A stretch of 64,000 nt of DNA, from contig NC_088796.1 of the NCBI RefSeq assembly GCF_011386835.1, positions 71,561,468-71,625,467 of the forward strand, given 5' to 3'. This document shows, piece by piece, positions 9,246 through 17,968 of this stretch (position 1 is the first letter of the stretch; the number at the start of each line of letters is the position of its first letter). A model generated the notes under the pieces. The model did not search any database. It was not told where the DNA came from and saw only the letters and a list, made by a program, of their open reading frames with translations. The translations under genes and the position numbers were made by a program. This DNA is from Chrysemys picta bellii (lineage: Eukaryota; Chordata; Testudines; Emydidae).

Positions 9246-10529
9246 TCACAGGTTACCCTGCTCACTCAGGAACTTTGCTTTCAAAGCCTCCCGGATGCAC
9301 AGCGCTTCCCGCTGGTCTCTTCTAATCGCCCGGCTGTCTGGCTGTGAGTAATCAGCAGCCAGGCTATTTTCCTCAACCTCCCACCCCGCCATAAAGGTCT
9401 CCCCCTTGCTCTCACAGAGATTGTGGAGCACACAGCAAGCTGCTATAACAATGGGGATATTGGTTTCGCTCAGATCACAGCGAGTCAGTAAGCTTCTCCA
9501 TCTCCCCTTGAGACGGCCAAAAGCACACTCCACCACCATTCTGCACTTGCTTAGCCGGTAGTTGAAGAGTTCTTTTTCAGTGTCCAGGGCGCCAGTATAG
9601 GGCTTCATGAGCCAGGGCATTAGCGGGTAGGCTGGGTCCCCGAGGATTACTATAGGCATCTCCACATCCCCAACAGTTATTTTGTGGTCCGGGAAGTAAA
9701 TACCTTGTTGCAGCCGTCTAAACAGACCAGAGTTCCTGAAAACACGAGCGTCATGAACCTTGCCCGGCCATCCCACGTAGATGTTGGTAAAACATCCCCT
9801 GTGGTCCACCAGTGCTTGCAGCACCATGGAAAAGTATCCCTTTCGGTTAATGTACTGGGTGGCCTGGTGGTCCGGTGCCAGGATAGGGATGTGAGTTCCA
9901 TCTATGGCCCCACCGCAGTTTGGGAATCCCATCGCTGCGAAGCCATCTATGATCGCCTCCACGTTTCCCAGGGTCACTACCTTTGGCAGCAGTACATCAA
10001 CGATTGCCTTCGCTACTTGCATCACAACAACCCCCACAGTAGATTTGCCCACCCCAAACTGGTTCGCGACTGACCGGTAGCTGTCTGGCGTTGCAAGCTT
10101 CCAGAGGGCTATGGCCACTCGCTTCTGTACACTCAGTGCAGCTCGCAAGCGGGTGTCACTGCACTTCAGGGCAGGGGACAGCAACTCACAAAGTTCCAGG
10201 AAAGTTCCCTTCCGCATGCGAAAGTTTCGCAGCCACTGGGATTCATCCCAGACCTGCAGCACTATGTGGTCCCACCACTCAGTGCTTGTTTCCCGTGCCC
10301 AGAATCGCCGTTCCACGGCATCAACATGACCCATTGCCACTGTGATGTCCTCGGCGCTGGGTCCCCTGCTTTCTGACAGGTCTGTGCTACTCTCAGACTT
10401 CAGGACATCACCGCGGTGCCGTAGCCTCCTCGCCTGACTTTTCTGCATCTGCCTCAGGGAAACCTTTATGATAAGCTGCGAGGCGTTGAGAGCGGCCACA
10501 ACTGCAGCGATGGTCGCAGCGGGCTCCAT
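9246..10529 (-). CDS. HARBI1-like DDE transposase of Harbinger (copy 1)
   Basis: A 427-residue intact frame. A helix-turn-helix-like stretch lies at about 137-175 (RVAIALWKLATPDSYRSVAN ... VGKSTVGVVV). The nuclease core of the DDE_Tnp_4/HARBI1 family follows, with all expected acidic residues: D210 in AIDGTHI, D260 in KVHDARVF, D298 in ILGDPAYPL and E334 in VVECAFGRLKGRW. D298 and E334 are 35 residues apart. The enzyme would cut at the terminal repeats and insert at TTA-like sites together with the Myb-like partner. ATG context is good (G at -3 and +4). The gene is single-exon and convergent with the Myb-like gene. Seven residues differ from copy 2; His-88, Cys-123 and Cys-246 here are Arg there, so those CpG changes are probably damage in this copy. 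Confidence 0.93.
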   Translation of the reverse strand: MEPAATIAAVVAALNASQLIIKVSLRQMQKSQARRLRHRGDVLKSESSTDLSESRGPSAEDITVAMGHVDAVERRFWARETSTEWWDHIVLQVWDESQWLRNFRMRKGTFLELCELLSPALKCSDTRLRAALSVQKRVAIALWKLATPDSYRSVANQFGVGKSTVGVVVMQVAKAIVDVLLPKVVTLGNVEAIIDGFAAMGFPNCGGAIDGTHIPILAPDHQATQYINRKGYFSMVLQALVDHRGCFTNIYVGWPGKVHDARVFRNSGLFRRLQQGIYFPDHKITVGDVEMPIVILGDPAYPLMPWLMKPYTGALDTEKELFNYRLSKCRMVVECAFGRLKGRWRSLLTRCDLSETNIPIVIAACCVLHNLCESKGETFMAGWEVEENSLAADYSQPDSRAIRRDQREALCIREALKAKFLSEQGNL

Positions 10530-10749
10530 GCTCGGAGTACAGTGGCGTCCGCGCTGTCAATGACTGGAAAAGCGCGCGAACTGATTTCCCGCCGGCGCTT
10601 TCAGGGAGGGAGGGCGGGAGTGATGGACGGATGACGACAGCTTCCCAAAAGCACCCTCGACTCATTTTGTTACCCAGAAGGCATTGCCGGCTACACCCAG
10701 AATTCCAATGGGCAGAGGGGACTGCGGGAACTGTGGGATAGCTGACCAC

Positions 10750-10907
10750 AGTGCACCGCTTCGAATGTCGACGCTTTCACCGTTAGTGTGGACGCACAAA
10801 GTCGAATTACTGTCCTTAGTGTGGACACACACGTTCGACTTTGCAATATCGATTCCAAAAATTCGATGCAAGTAAAATCGAACTACTCTCGTAGTGTAGA
10901 CAAGGCC
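10750..10907. promoter_or_regulatory. Right subterminal region with seven TCGA motifs (copy 1)
   Basis: Seven TCGA tetramers lie within about 160 bp, with two TAGTGTGGAC repeats. This matches the density of the left end. The region also contains the transposase promoter, since that gene starts at 10529 and reads away from this end. Confidence 0.5.
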
Positions 10908-11270
10908 TTAGAAATGCTTCATAAACTCCCCACATCCATGTCTGCTATGTATACTTTGCTAATGAAGAGAAACTCCATTGGTCTGGGTTTTTTGAGAAGG
11001 GGGGGAGGGGTCATCACAGCCCTTAAAAGAATCTCAATGGCAGAGCATATTACAGAATGTTCAAAACACTTCTGTGGATCTCAGGCTAGGTTTGATTCAA
11101 AGAAAAAGATTTTATTTAAAAACAAACAAACAAAAAACCCCACCAAAAAAACAAAACAAAAATAAGCCAACCCACCCCACTATTGGAAGAGGATGTTGCT
11201 CAAGAGAAGTCTTATCCTCTGATGTTTGTTGGTACTGCAGCACAGACAAAGGAACCCTGATGCATATGCC

Positions 11271-11925
11271 CAGGGCCGGCTCCAGGCACCAGCCCACCAA
11301 ACATGTGCTTGGGGCGGCGCCTGGAGGGGGGCGGCGCGGCGGGGCGCTCCGACCCGAGAGCGGGGCCGCGACTGGGCTCGCCGCCCTCCCCGCAGTGCTC
11401 CTGCCGCCGGGGGCTCTCTGCCCTCCCCTTGGCACTCTGGCCGCCGGGGAGAGCAGAGAGCTGCGGTGGGCTCTCCGCCCTGCTCCCGGCACTCTGGCCG
11501 CCGGGGAGAGTGGAGAGCCCCGGCTGGGCTCTCCGCCCTCCTCCTGGCGCTCTGGCCGCCGAGGGCTCTCTGCCTTCCCCCCGGCACTCTGGCCGCCGGG
11601 GAGAGCGGAGAGCCCCGGCCGGGCTCTGCGCCCTCCCCTCGGCACTCTGGCCGCCGGGGCGAGCGGAGAGCCCCGACCGGGCTCCCCGCCCGCCTCCCGG
11701 CGCTCTGGCCGCCGGGGAGAGCGGAGAGCCCCGACCGGGCTCCCCGCCCGCCTCCCGGCGCTCTGGCCGCCGGGGAGAGCAGAGCCGCGGCGGGCTCGCC
11801 GCCCTCCCCCCAGCGCTCCGGCTGGTGGGGGATTGCTCGGCACCCTCCCCTGCCGCGCTCGCAGGGGGGCGGGGCGGCGGGTGGCTTTTTTGCCTAGGGC
11901 GGCAAAAAAGCCAGAGCCGGCCCTG
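11271..11925. mobile_element. hAT-type MITE with internal GC-rich minisatellite, 655 bp
   Basis: The terminal inverted repeat CAGGGCCGGCTC is perfect at both ends, and the 8-bp duplication CATATGCC (11263-11270 and 11926-11933) is exact. The interior from about 11395 to 11830 is a tandem array of roughly 60-bp units built on CTCTGGCCGCCGGGGAGAGC. Its GC content and unit length produce long open frames on both strands, which I regard as artefacts. The target was the coding part of the Tx1-type LINE. Confidence 0.92.
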
Positions 11926-12388
11926 CATATGCCATGGGACTGTCCAACAGTCAGACAGCTGTGGAAAAAAGTAGCCACAAGAGTTAAAATAGAGCTCAGT
12001 TTTACAAGCTAAACATCAGCTGAAAAATACATCCTAGGTTATTTACCAGCTAAGCTGGATGCAAGTCTGTCATAAAGATTGTTGTTTTTTAGGGCCACAG
12101 TGATCACCAAGCACATGATTTTACAACAATGGAAAAATAGGCCGATGGCCAGAATAGAGAAGCACTGTTTGGACCAGTCTGAGTTAGCAGCCAAAGAAAG
12201 AATACGTTATGGCTGTAGAAAGCAATTATATGAATTCAAAGACATTTGGACCTCATTTCTAGATTTAAAAACGTTGACAGCTCACGTAATACCAGACATC
12301 CATTCTGCCTAAAGCCTTCTCTTTTTCCCTCCTCCCTGCCAGTCCACTCCTTTCCCTATTCATGTAGGTCTTCTCCTACTTTATTACT

Positions 12389-12763
12389 AACAAATACATT
12401 TGTTAGTCTCTAAGGGCTAGTCTATACTTACCGCGCTGGTTCGGCGGCAGGCAATCGAACTTCTGGGTTCGATTTATCGCGTCTTGTCTGGACGCGATAA
12501 ATCGAACTCAGAAGTGCTCCCCGTCGACTCCGGTAATCCTGCTCGCCGCGAGGAGTACGCGGAGTCGACGGGGGAGCCTGCCTGCCGGGTGTGGACCGCG
12601 GTAAGTTCGAAGTAAGGTACGTCGACTTCAGCTACGTTATTCACGTAGCTGAAGTTGCGTACCTTACTTCGATTTGGGGGTTTAGTGTAGACCAAGCCTA
12701 AGGTGCCACAAGGAATCCTCATTGTTTTTGCTGATACAGACTAACACGGCTACCCCTCTGAAA
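12389..12763 (+). mobile_element. Short Penelope-like 3' tail with 14-bp target duplication, interrupted by a MITE
   Basis: The flanks repeat CCTACTTTATTACT exactly (12375-12388 and 12764-12777). The insert starts with a small inverted repeat (AACAAAT..ATTTGTT), continues as TTGTTAGTCTCTAA and, after the MITE at 12414-12698, resumes with GGTGCCACAAGGA and ends in AGACTAACACGGCTACCCCT, the tail also seen at 134-200. Without the MITE it is only about 87 bp. It is non-coding. Confidence 0.88.
12414..12698. mobile_element. Harbinger-type MITE made of three hairpins, 285 bp
   Basis: It is flanked by TAA duplications (12411-12413 and 12699-12701). The ends are related inverted repeats, GGGCTAGTCTATACTTACC and, from the right, GGCTTGGTCTACACTAAACC. 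Inside are three consecutive foldbacks: about 12459-12519 (arms with TCGATTTATCGCGTC), about 12518-12575 (CCCCGTCGACTCCG ... CGGAGTCGACGGGG) and about 12605-12672 (TTCGAAGTAAGGTAC ... GTACCTTACTTCGA). It encodes nothing. Confidence 0.88.
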
Positions 12764-12777
12764 CCTACTTTATTACT

Positions 12778-14314
12778 GTTACCTCCGCCCTAACAATGTT
12801 GGGTCTGTGTAATATTGTTGTAGCTACAAGACCAGACAAGTTGTAAAATTGCATAATTCTATTCGAGATGCCATGTAGCATGTGGTATTTGGAAACAAAA
12901 ACAGAATGAAAAGTACAAAAGAGGTAAATTACTTAGTTTATAGATTTATATAAATTTTTTTAATTGTTTTTTAAAAAGTTCCCAGCACTTTTTTAAAAAA
13001 AAATCCACCACTTGTTTTTGCCCCTATTCAGTCTCTCCATTACTTACAGGATGAGTGTCAATATACACAATATTTTTAAAACTTGTCTTTAAAATATTGC
13101 TTCACTTCTGTTATCACCAACACTCAAAATAAAAATAAAAGCTTGCTCCCAGTATAGTGTTAGCTCAATTTTGCACTCCATTAGCTAGGGCAGCGAAACC
13201 AGAGTGCTCGTGCACTTCTGTTCAGTAGCCCAACGTCGTTATACACTATTTGGGTTTCCAACACTAAGTAATTGGTAGGCTTTTCTTTACAACTCTAGAA
13301 GCTATAAAACTTCAGCATAAACAACATTACAAGCATGTCTACTCATATTAGATTTTGTAAACCCTTGTTTAGAAGGGGGAAAAAAAAACTCCAAACAAGC
13401 AAGCAGTGACAACTAAGTTTTGGGCCAAAAGCTATTTGCAAGTGTCTCCTTAAGAGATAAGGGGGGTGGGGGAGTTGTAATTGCTTCTCCACACATACCA
13501 GGCACTCCTGCCCCACCCTATTCTTTTCTTACTATCTCCTTAACATTTAAGTGTCTGTGCAAACATGCATACAAAGATATCATATTGGAAGCAAATGATG
13601 AGACTGTTTTCATGCAGCCATAGCATCTTAAAGTCTTCCTAACTGGCTCAGTTTCAATTTACAGGAATTTTCAGTAGGTTTTTTTAGGCGTGTTCAGCAG
13701 TGTTGATCTAACCGAAGCATAACACTGCTGAGATGCTTATGTAAGACCTGTGGTTCCAGGGAATGATTTAGAAGCAGGCTCAGCAGAAGTATTTAACAAG
13801 ATCTACATGGTTTGATAACTGATTTTAGCATGATTTTTTTTTTTTAAAGACCTTTCCTGTCAGCCTACTAGTTTCTCCCTCCATCTCACCTACCTTCTTC
13901 CCTTGCCACTCAGGGTTCCCTTCCAGTGGGACTTTCATTGTATGAGGGAGAGGAGCTGACAGCAGGAAGGGTGTTGATTGTCTAGCAAGGGAAGTCAGCC
14001 ATCAACTCCATTAACTCTGGCAACTAGCCAAAAGCCAGAGACTCAGCTGGGAAGTCAGATATTAGGCAAGTCTGAGTGCAATCCTCTTGTGGCTGCTGCT
14101 GAGAAGAGCCCAGCATACGCTTGAGCTTCTGGGGAAGGGAAAACTGAAGGACAGGTTGGAGAAAGAAGGAACACTTGCATTGCAATGTGACTTTAAAAAA
14201 AAAGAAGTCAAGAAATGTGCCACTATCCCTCCACAATACGTTTACCACACACCCTGTGTCTGTGGGTTTCGAGCAGCTTGAAGTTGTCTGCTAATTAGCC
14301 CTAGATAAATTTAG
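12778..14314. other. Non-coding stretch, no gene seen
   Basis: AT-rich sequence with several A and T runs. I find no terminal repeats, no domain and no long frame. Confidence 0.55.
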
Positions 14315-14316
14315 TA

Positions 14317-14504
14317 CATCTCTACCCTGATATAACGCTGTCCTCGGGAGCCAAAAAAATCTTACTGCGTTATAGGTGAAACCGCATTATATCGAACTTG
14401 CTTTGATCCATCGAAGTGTGCAGCCCCGCCCCCCCGGAGCACTGCTTTACCGCGTTATATCCGAATTAGTGTTATATCCGGTCGCGTTATATTGGGGAGA
14501 GGTG
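14317..14504. mobile_element. Mariner/Tigger-type MITE, 188 bp
   Basis: The ends CATCTCTACCCTGATATAACGC and the inverse complement CACCTCTCCCCAATATAACGC match closely and are flanked by TA (14315-14316 and 14505-14506), the Tc1/mariner target. GCGTTATA-type motifs recur inside. It has no coding capacity. Confidence 0.85.
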
Positions 14505-14506
14505 TA

Positions 14507-15440
14507 CTGTTCATACAGTGAAAGTATGATGAACAAAAGATCTGCAGAGGGTAGGTTTTATGTTACAACTGTAATAGTAGTATACAGAAACCAATATTAT
14601 ATTTTTAAGGACTTCTTACTCCGCAGCAATTTATAATTCATTTAGCAAGTTCAAGCCCCAGTTTGAAGTTTTAGCTACATACATGAAGCATGATAGACTT
14701 TCATTTTTGAATCCCAGTCTACTGTTGATTCTAAATGCCATCTGGCAATTTCATTAACATTAATAAGAACCATCAGTTTGGATAGATCCTAATAGAAAAC
14801 CCATTAGTACTCTGGTGCATTATTATAAGCAAATGCAATATTTATTAAACAAAAAGGAATTACAGTGAGCATGTTTAGCATTCTGTCAAGTCATTAGACT
14901 GCATTAAAAACAGAGAGCGGCTTAAGCTGCAAAGGCTGTATCTGGATTCTTCACACCAGCATAGCGGCATCCAGCTAGGAGATTTTGGTTTGGCTGATTT
15001 TGAAGGGGCCATTGTTAATACTCTAATCCGCAAAGGTTTTCATCTGCTCTATTTTCTAGTTAGAAATAATGAAAGCAGGTGCTTTAAATATAAACATTTA
15101 TATCTTTGCTCTAGGCTGGATTCTTCTCACGTTGAAGTCAATGAGGGTTTGGCCCAGCTCTTTGTGTCCTGCTAAAAAGGCCAGTTTCATGTTGTCAGAA
15201 GTTTATGATTTTTCTTGTAAATCACCAACAAATTTTCAAGCATCTGCCCGAGGTACGAATTGATTAAAGAAATTGCTAGTGCCTTATGTCATGATGGGAG
15301 AGATTTATTTTAGATCTTATCTTTGTAAGACACTGGGCAGCATCAAAAGGTGTAGGTTACTAGTGAATTTCTTTATCAGTTTATCAAGAGAAACTGAAGA
15401 AAGGCAATATTGCCTATTTGTGGTAAAGATTAGTTGATTA
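14507..15440. other. Non-coding stretch, no gene seen
   Basis: AT-rich. Around 15110-15165 a piece of a dispersed amniote repeat occurs (GTTGAAGTCAATGAGGGTTTGGCCC). Nothing else is recognised. Confidence 0.5.
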
Positions 15441-17968
15441 CACTGCTCTACAGCCAAAATGCTTCTGAAATAAATGTAGTCAAACTTTACTAATTCTGGG
15501 TCACTGAGAACGAAAATGATGCTTAAAATTGTTGATTGGCTCTAATTTTCAAGATATGCTATTGGGTCAGTATATACGACCCTTGACTTGGGAATAGCGG
15601 AGGATAAGTGAGTTATAAAGGGATCTCAATTTAAACCAGAAATAACTAAAATACATCTTTGACTGGATCTATGAATAAATCTATGACTGGGTTTGGACAG
15701 TACTTGCTTTTTAGGCAAAACAATGAATGATGCAATCTGAAGCTGGTATTGCGTCATACATGATATGAATTGCATCATGTTATTCCTAGAAGTCATGGAT
15801 GAGGCAATCATAACAAAGCTTACATCACTCTGCTGAACAAATTGCCCTATATCAGCTCTAGAAATCATACAGAGTCGTGCTCTCTTATTTGTCAGTGTTT
15901 GATTTTGCAAAGGAACACATTTCTGTGTAGCCAAAGTGAGCAGAAATGCCTCGTACTTGTGTGAACAGTGCAGATAACTTCTGCTATGTTTGTGGTGAAG
16001 TGACTTTTGCATCACAAAAGCGCAGTATAATCACTATGGTTAAGAAAACCTATTGCCTTTATTTTGGCTGCAAAATTGGAGATCAGGACAAGAGGTGGGC
16101 CCCACACATATGCTGCAACACTTGTGCAACCAATCTTCGCCAGTGGTTGAACAGGAAAAGGAAATCTATGCCTTTTGCAGTGCCAATGATTTGGAGAGAG
16201 CCACCAGATCATACCAGCAATTGTTACTTCTGCATGGTGCCTCCAGTTGGGAAAGGTGTGTCAAAGAAGAAAAAGTGGACTGTGCATTATCCAAACATTC
16301 CATCAGCTATACGCCCAGTACCCCACGGAGAAGGACTGCCGGTTCCTGATGCACCAGAATCATTCTCACTTGAGTCAGATGAGAAAGAGAAAGAGGATGA
16401 AACTTCTGGTCCTGAACCATCAATGTCACAGGACCCACATTTTCTCCCACCCTCCTCCTCTGAACCACACCTCATAACTGAACTGAATGACCTTGTCAGG
16501 GATTTGGAACTACCCAAGAGTAAGGCAGAGCTGTTGGGCTCCAGACTTCAGCAGTGGAATCTCCTGGCAGGTGATGTTAGGGTTTCCATGTTCTGTGACC
16601 GCCAAAAAGATCTTGTCCCATTCTTCTTCATGGAAGGTGATCTTGTAGCCTGCAATAACATCAATGGTGTGATGGCAGCCCTCAACATGGTTCACGATTC
16701 AGATGAGTGGAGACTGTTCATTGATTCATCGAAGACGAGTCTTAAAGCTGTTTTACTGCATAATGGCAATGTTTTGCCATCAATTCCAGTTGGATATGCA
16801 GTCCATATGAAGGAAACCTATGACAACATGAAACAACTTTTGAGGTGCATAAACTATGACCAACATCAGTGGCAGCTTTGTGGCGATTTGAAGGTTGTTG
16901 CTCTCTTGCTTGGTCTGCAGACTGGATACACAAAGTACTGCTGTTTTTTCTGCGAATGGGATAGTCGTGCAAGAGATTCCCACTACATCAAGAAAGATTG
17001 GCCACTCTGACAGTCATTGGAGCCTGGGAGGAAAAGTGTTCAGCATCCACCACTTGTTGAATCAAGGAAGATTTTGTTACCACCCTTACACATCAAGCTG
17101 GGTCTGATGAAGAACTTTGTCAAGGCTATTGACAAAACACAAGCAGCTCCGTGGAAAATTTCCAAGGTTAAGTGAAGCTAAGATAAAGGAAGGTGTCTTT
17201 GTTGGTCCTCAGATTTGTGAATTCCTTCGAGATAATGCATTTGACCATGCACTGCGTGGCAAGGAAAAGACGGCATGGAAAGCCTTCCAGTTAGTGGCAA
17301 TACATTTTCTTGGAAACAACAAGGCAGACAACTACAGGTTGTTGGTGGAAAACCTCCTCAAAGCATATAAAAGCCTTGGTTGCAACATGTCACTAAAGAT
17401 ACATTTTTTGCACTCTCATCTAGATTTTTTTCCACCGAACTGCGGAGCAGTGAGCGACGAGCGCGGCGAGCGATTTCACCAGGACATTGCAACAATGGAG
17501 AAATGCTATCAGGGCAAATGGAGCCCATCAATGCTTGCAGACTATTGCTGGACAGTGACAAGAGATGCTCCATTTAATGAATACAAGAGACAAGCCAAGA
17601 AGCGCCGAGTAGACACTGAATAGGACTAAACTATGTACATAATAGTTTTTTGCCTTTTGTTTCATAATAAATTTTATTTATATAACCCTCTTGCTGATTT
17701 TTAAAGTGTTACATAAACAGGATAGGTGAAATATTATCATGTAAAGCAACCATAAACACATGAAAAGACCTATGTTTACAATTTATGATTAAAACTCTAC
17801 TATCTACACAATATACATAGACATAAAATGTAAAAACTTAAATATCTTAGAAACAGTAACCAATCAGTTGTTTTAATTGTTATATTTGAATTCAGCACAT
17901 CAAAATACATAATAAATAGCACATTTTATCTCTGAAGCAGACGACTTCTCAAAAATTGTAGACCAGTG
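15441..17968 (+). mobile_element. DNA transposon with CACTG ends, probably Chapaev-3-like, inactivated (2528 bp)
   Basis: The left end CACTGCTCTACA and the right end read inward CACTGGTCTACA match at 11 of 12 bases. A second matching block lies further in: TGCTTCTGAAATAAATGT on the left and CTGCTTCAGAGATAAAATGT on the right. TTA flanks both sides (15438-15440 and 17969-17971). The element carries one broken gene and an AATAAA at about 17666. CACTG ends with a TWA duplication fit the CMC (CACTA/Mirage/Chapaev) superfamily, and Chapaev-3 in particular. The superfamily call is from ends and target size, not from a profile hit. Confidence 0.65.
15946..17623 (+). pseudogene. Transposase-like gene with zinc-binding N-terminus, broken by a stop and a frameshift
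   Basis: The first 354 codons are open from ATG 15946. The N-terminus has paired Cys motifs (FCYVCG, then HICCNTC) resembling a ZAD-type zinc-binding domain, followed by CYFC and an acidic linker. The core has LFIDSSKTSLKAVLLHNG, CGDLKVVALLLGLQTGYTKY with CCFFCEWDSRARD, and, in the last 168 codons, SLKIHFLHSHLDFFPPNCGA followed by SDERGERFHQDI. The Asp/Glu residues in these blocks could form a DDE-type active site. Two lesions are visible: an in-frame TGA at 17008 where CGA (Arg) would be expected, a CpG transition, and a frame change near 17135-17155. Similar proteins are widespread in insects and cnidarians as repeat-derived genes, from memory. It is a relic here. Confidence 0.75.

Larger units (their letters stand above)
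6056..10907. mobile_element. Complete Harbinger transposon, copy 1 (4852 bp)
   Basis: The terminal inverted repeats are GGCCTGGTCTACACTA on the left and, read inward from the right, GGCCTTGTCTACACTA. They are flanked by the 3-bp duplication TTA (6053-6055 and 10908-10910), typical of PIF/Harbinger. It carries a plus-strand Myb/SANT-like gene of two exons, a minus-strand DDE transposase and a small antisense frame in the intron of the first gene. All three are open. A second copy at 32519-37372 is almost identical throughout. Insertion was into the Tx1-type LINE. Several Arg codons of the second copy read Cys or His here, consistent with CpG decay, so this copy may be the less functional one. 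Confidence 0.95.
5160..12330 (+). pseudogene. L1/Tx1-type LINE ORF2, C-terminal part, split by three DNA transposons
   Basis: Coding remnants lie at about 5170-5252, 5874-6055, 10908-11270 and 11926-12312. With the inserts at 5253-5873, 6056-10907 and 11271-11925 removed (one target duplication each), the frame reads through every junction. The joined segments have features of the C-terminal half of an L1/Tx1 ORF2: a W-rich stretch ending GRIWIFQLV, then EEQYLQVRQLL, then CWYCSTDKGTLMHM joined across the second hAT insert to PWDCPTVRQLW (a Cys/His knuckle), then ILQQWKNRPMARIEKH and FKDIWTSFLDL. An A-rich expansion at about 11099-11163 and several stops show the LINE is dead. The RT and endonuclease domains are not in the window. 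The clade call rests on these motifs alone. Confidence 0.65.

Noticed and set aside
9684..10345. Plus-strand frames opposite the transposase
   Set aside because: They are shadows of the 427-residue transposase gene.
11074..12012. Long frames on both strands across the GC-rich MITE
   Set aside because: They follow GC content and the 60-bp repeat. They cross the MITE boundaries and have low-complexity Arg/Gly/Pro composition.
12474..12722. 82-codon minus-strand frame
   Set aside because: It runs through the hairpin MITE, which has no coding function.
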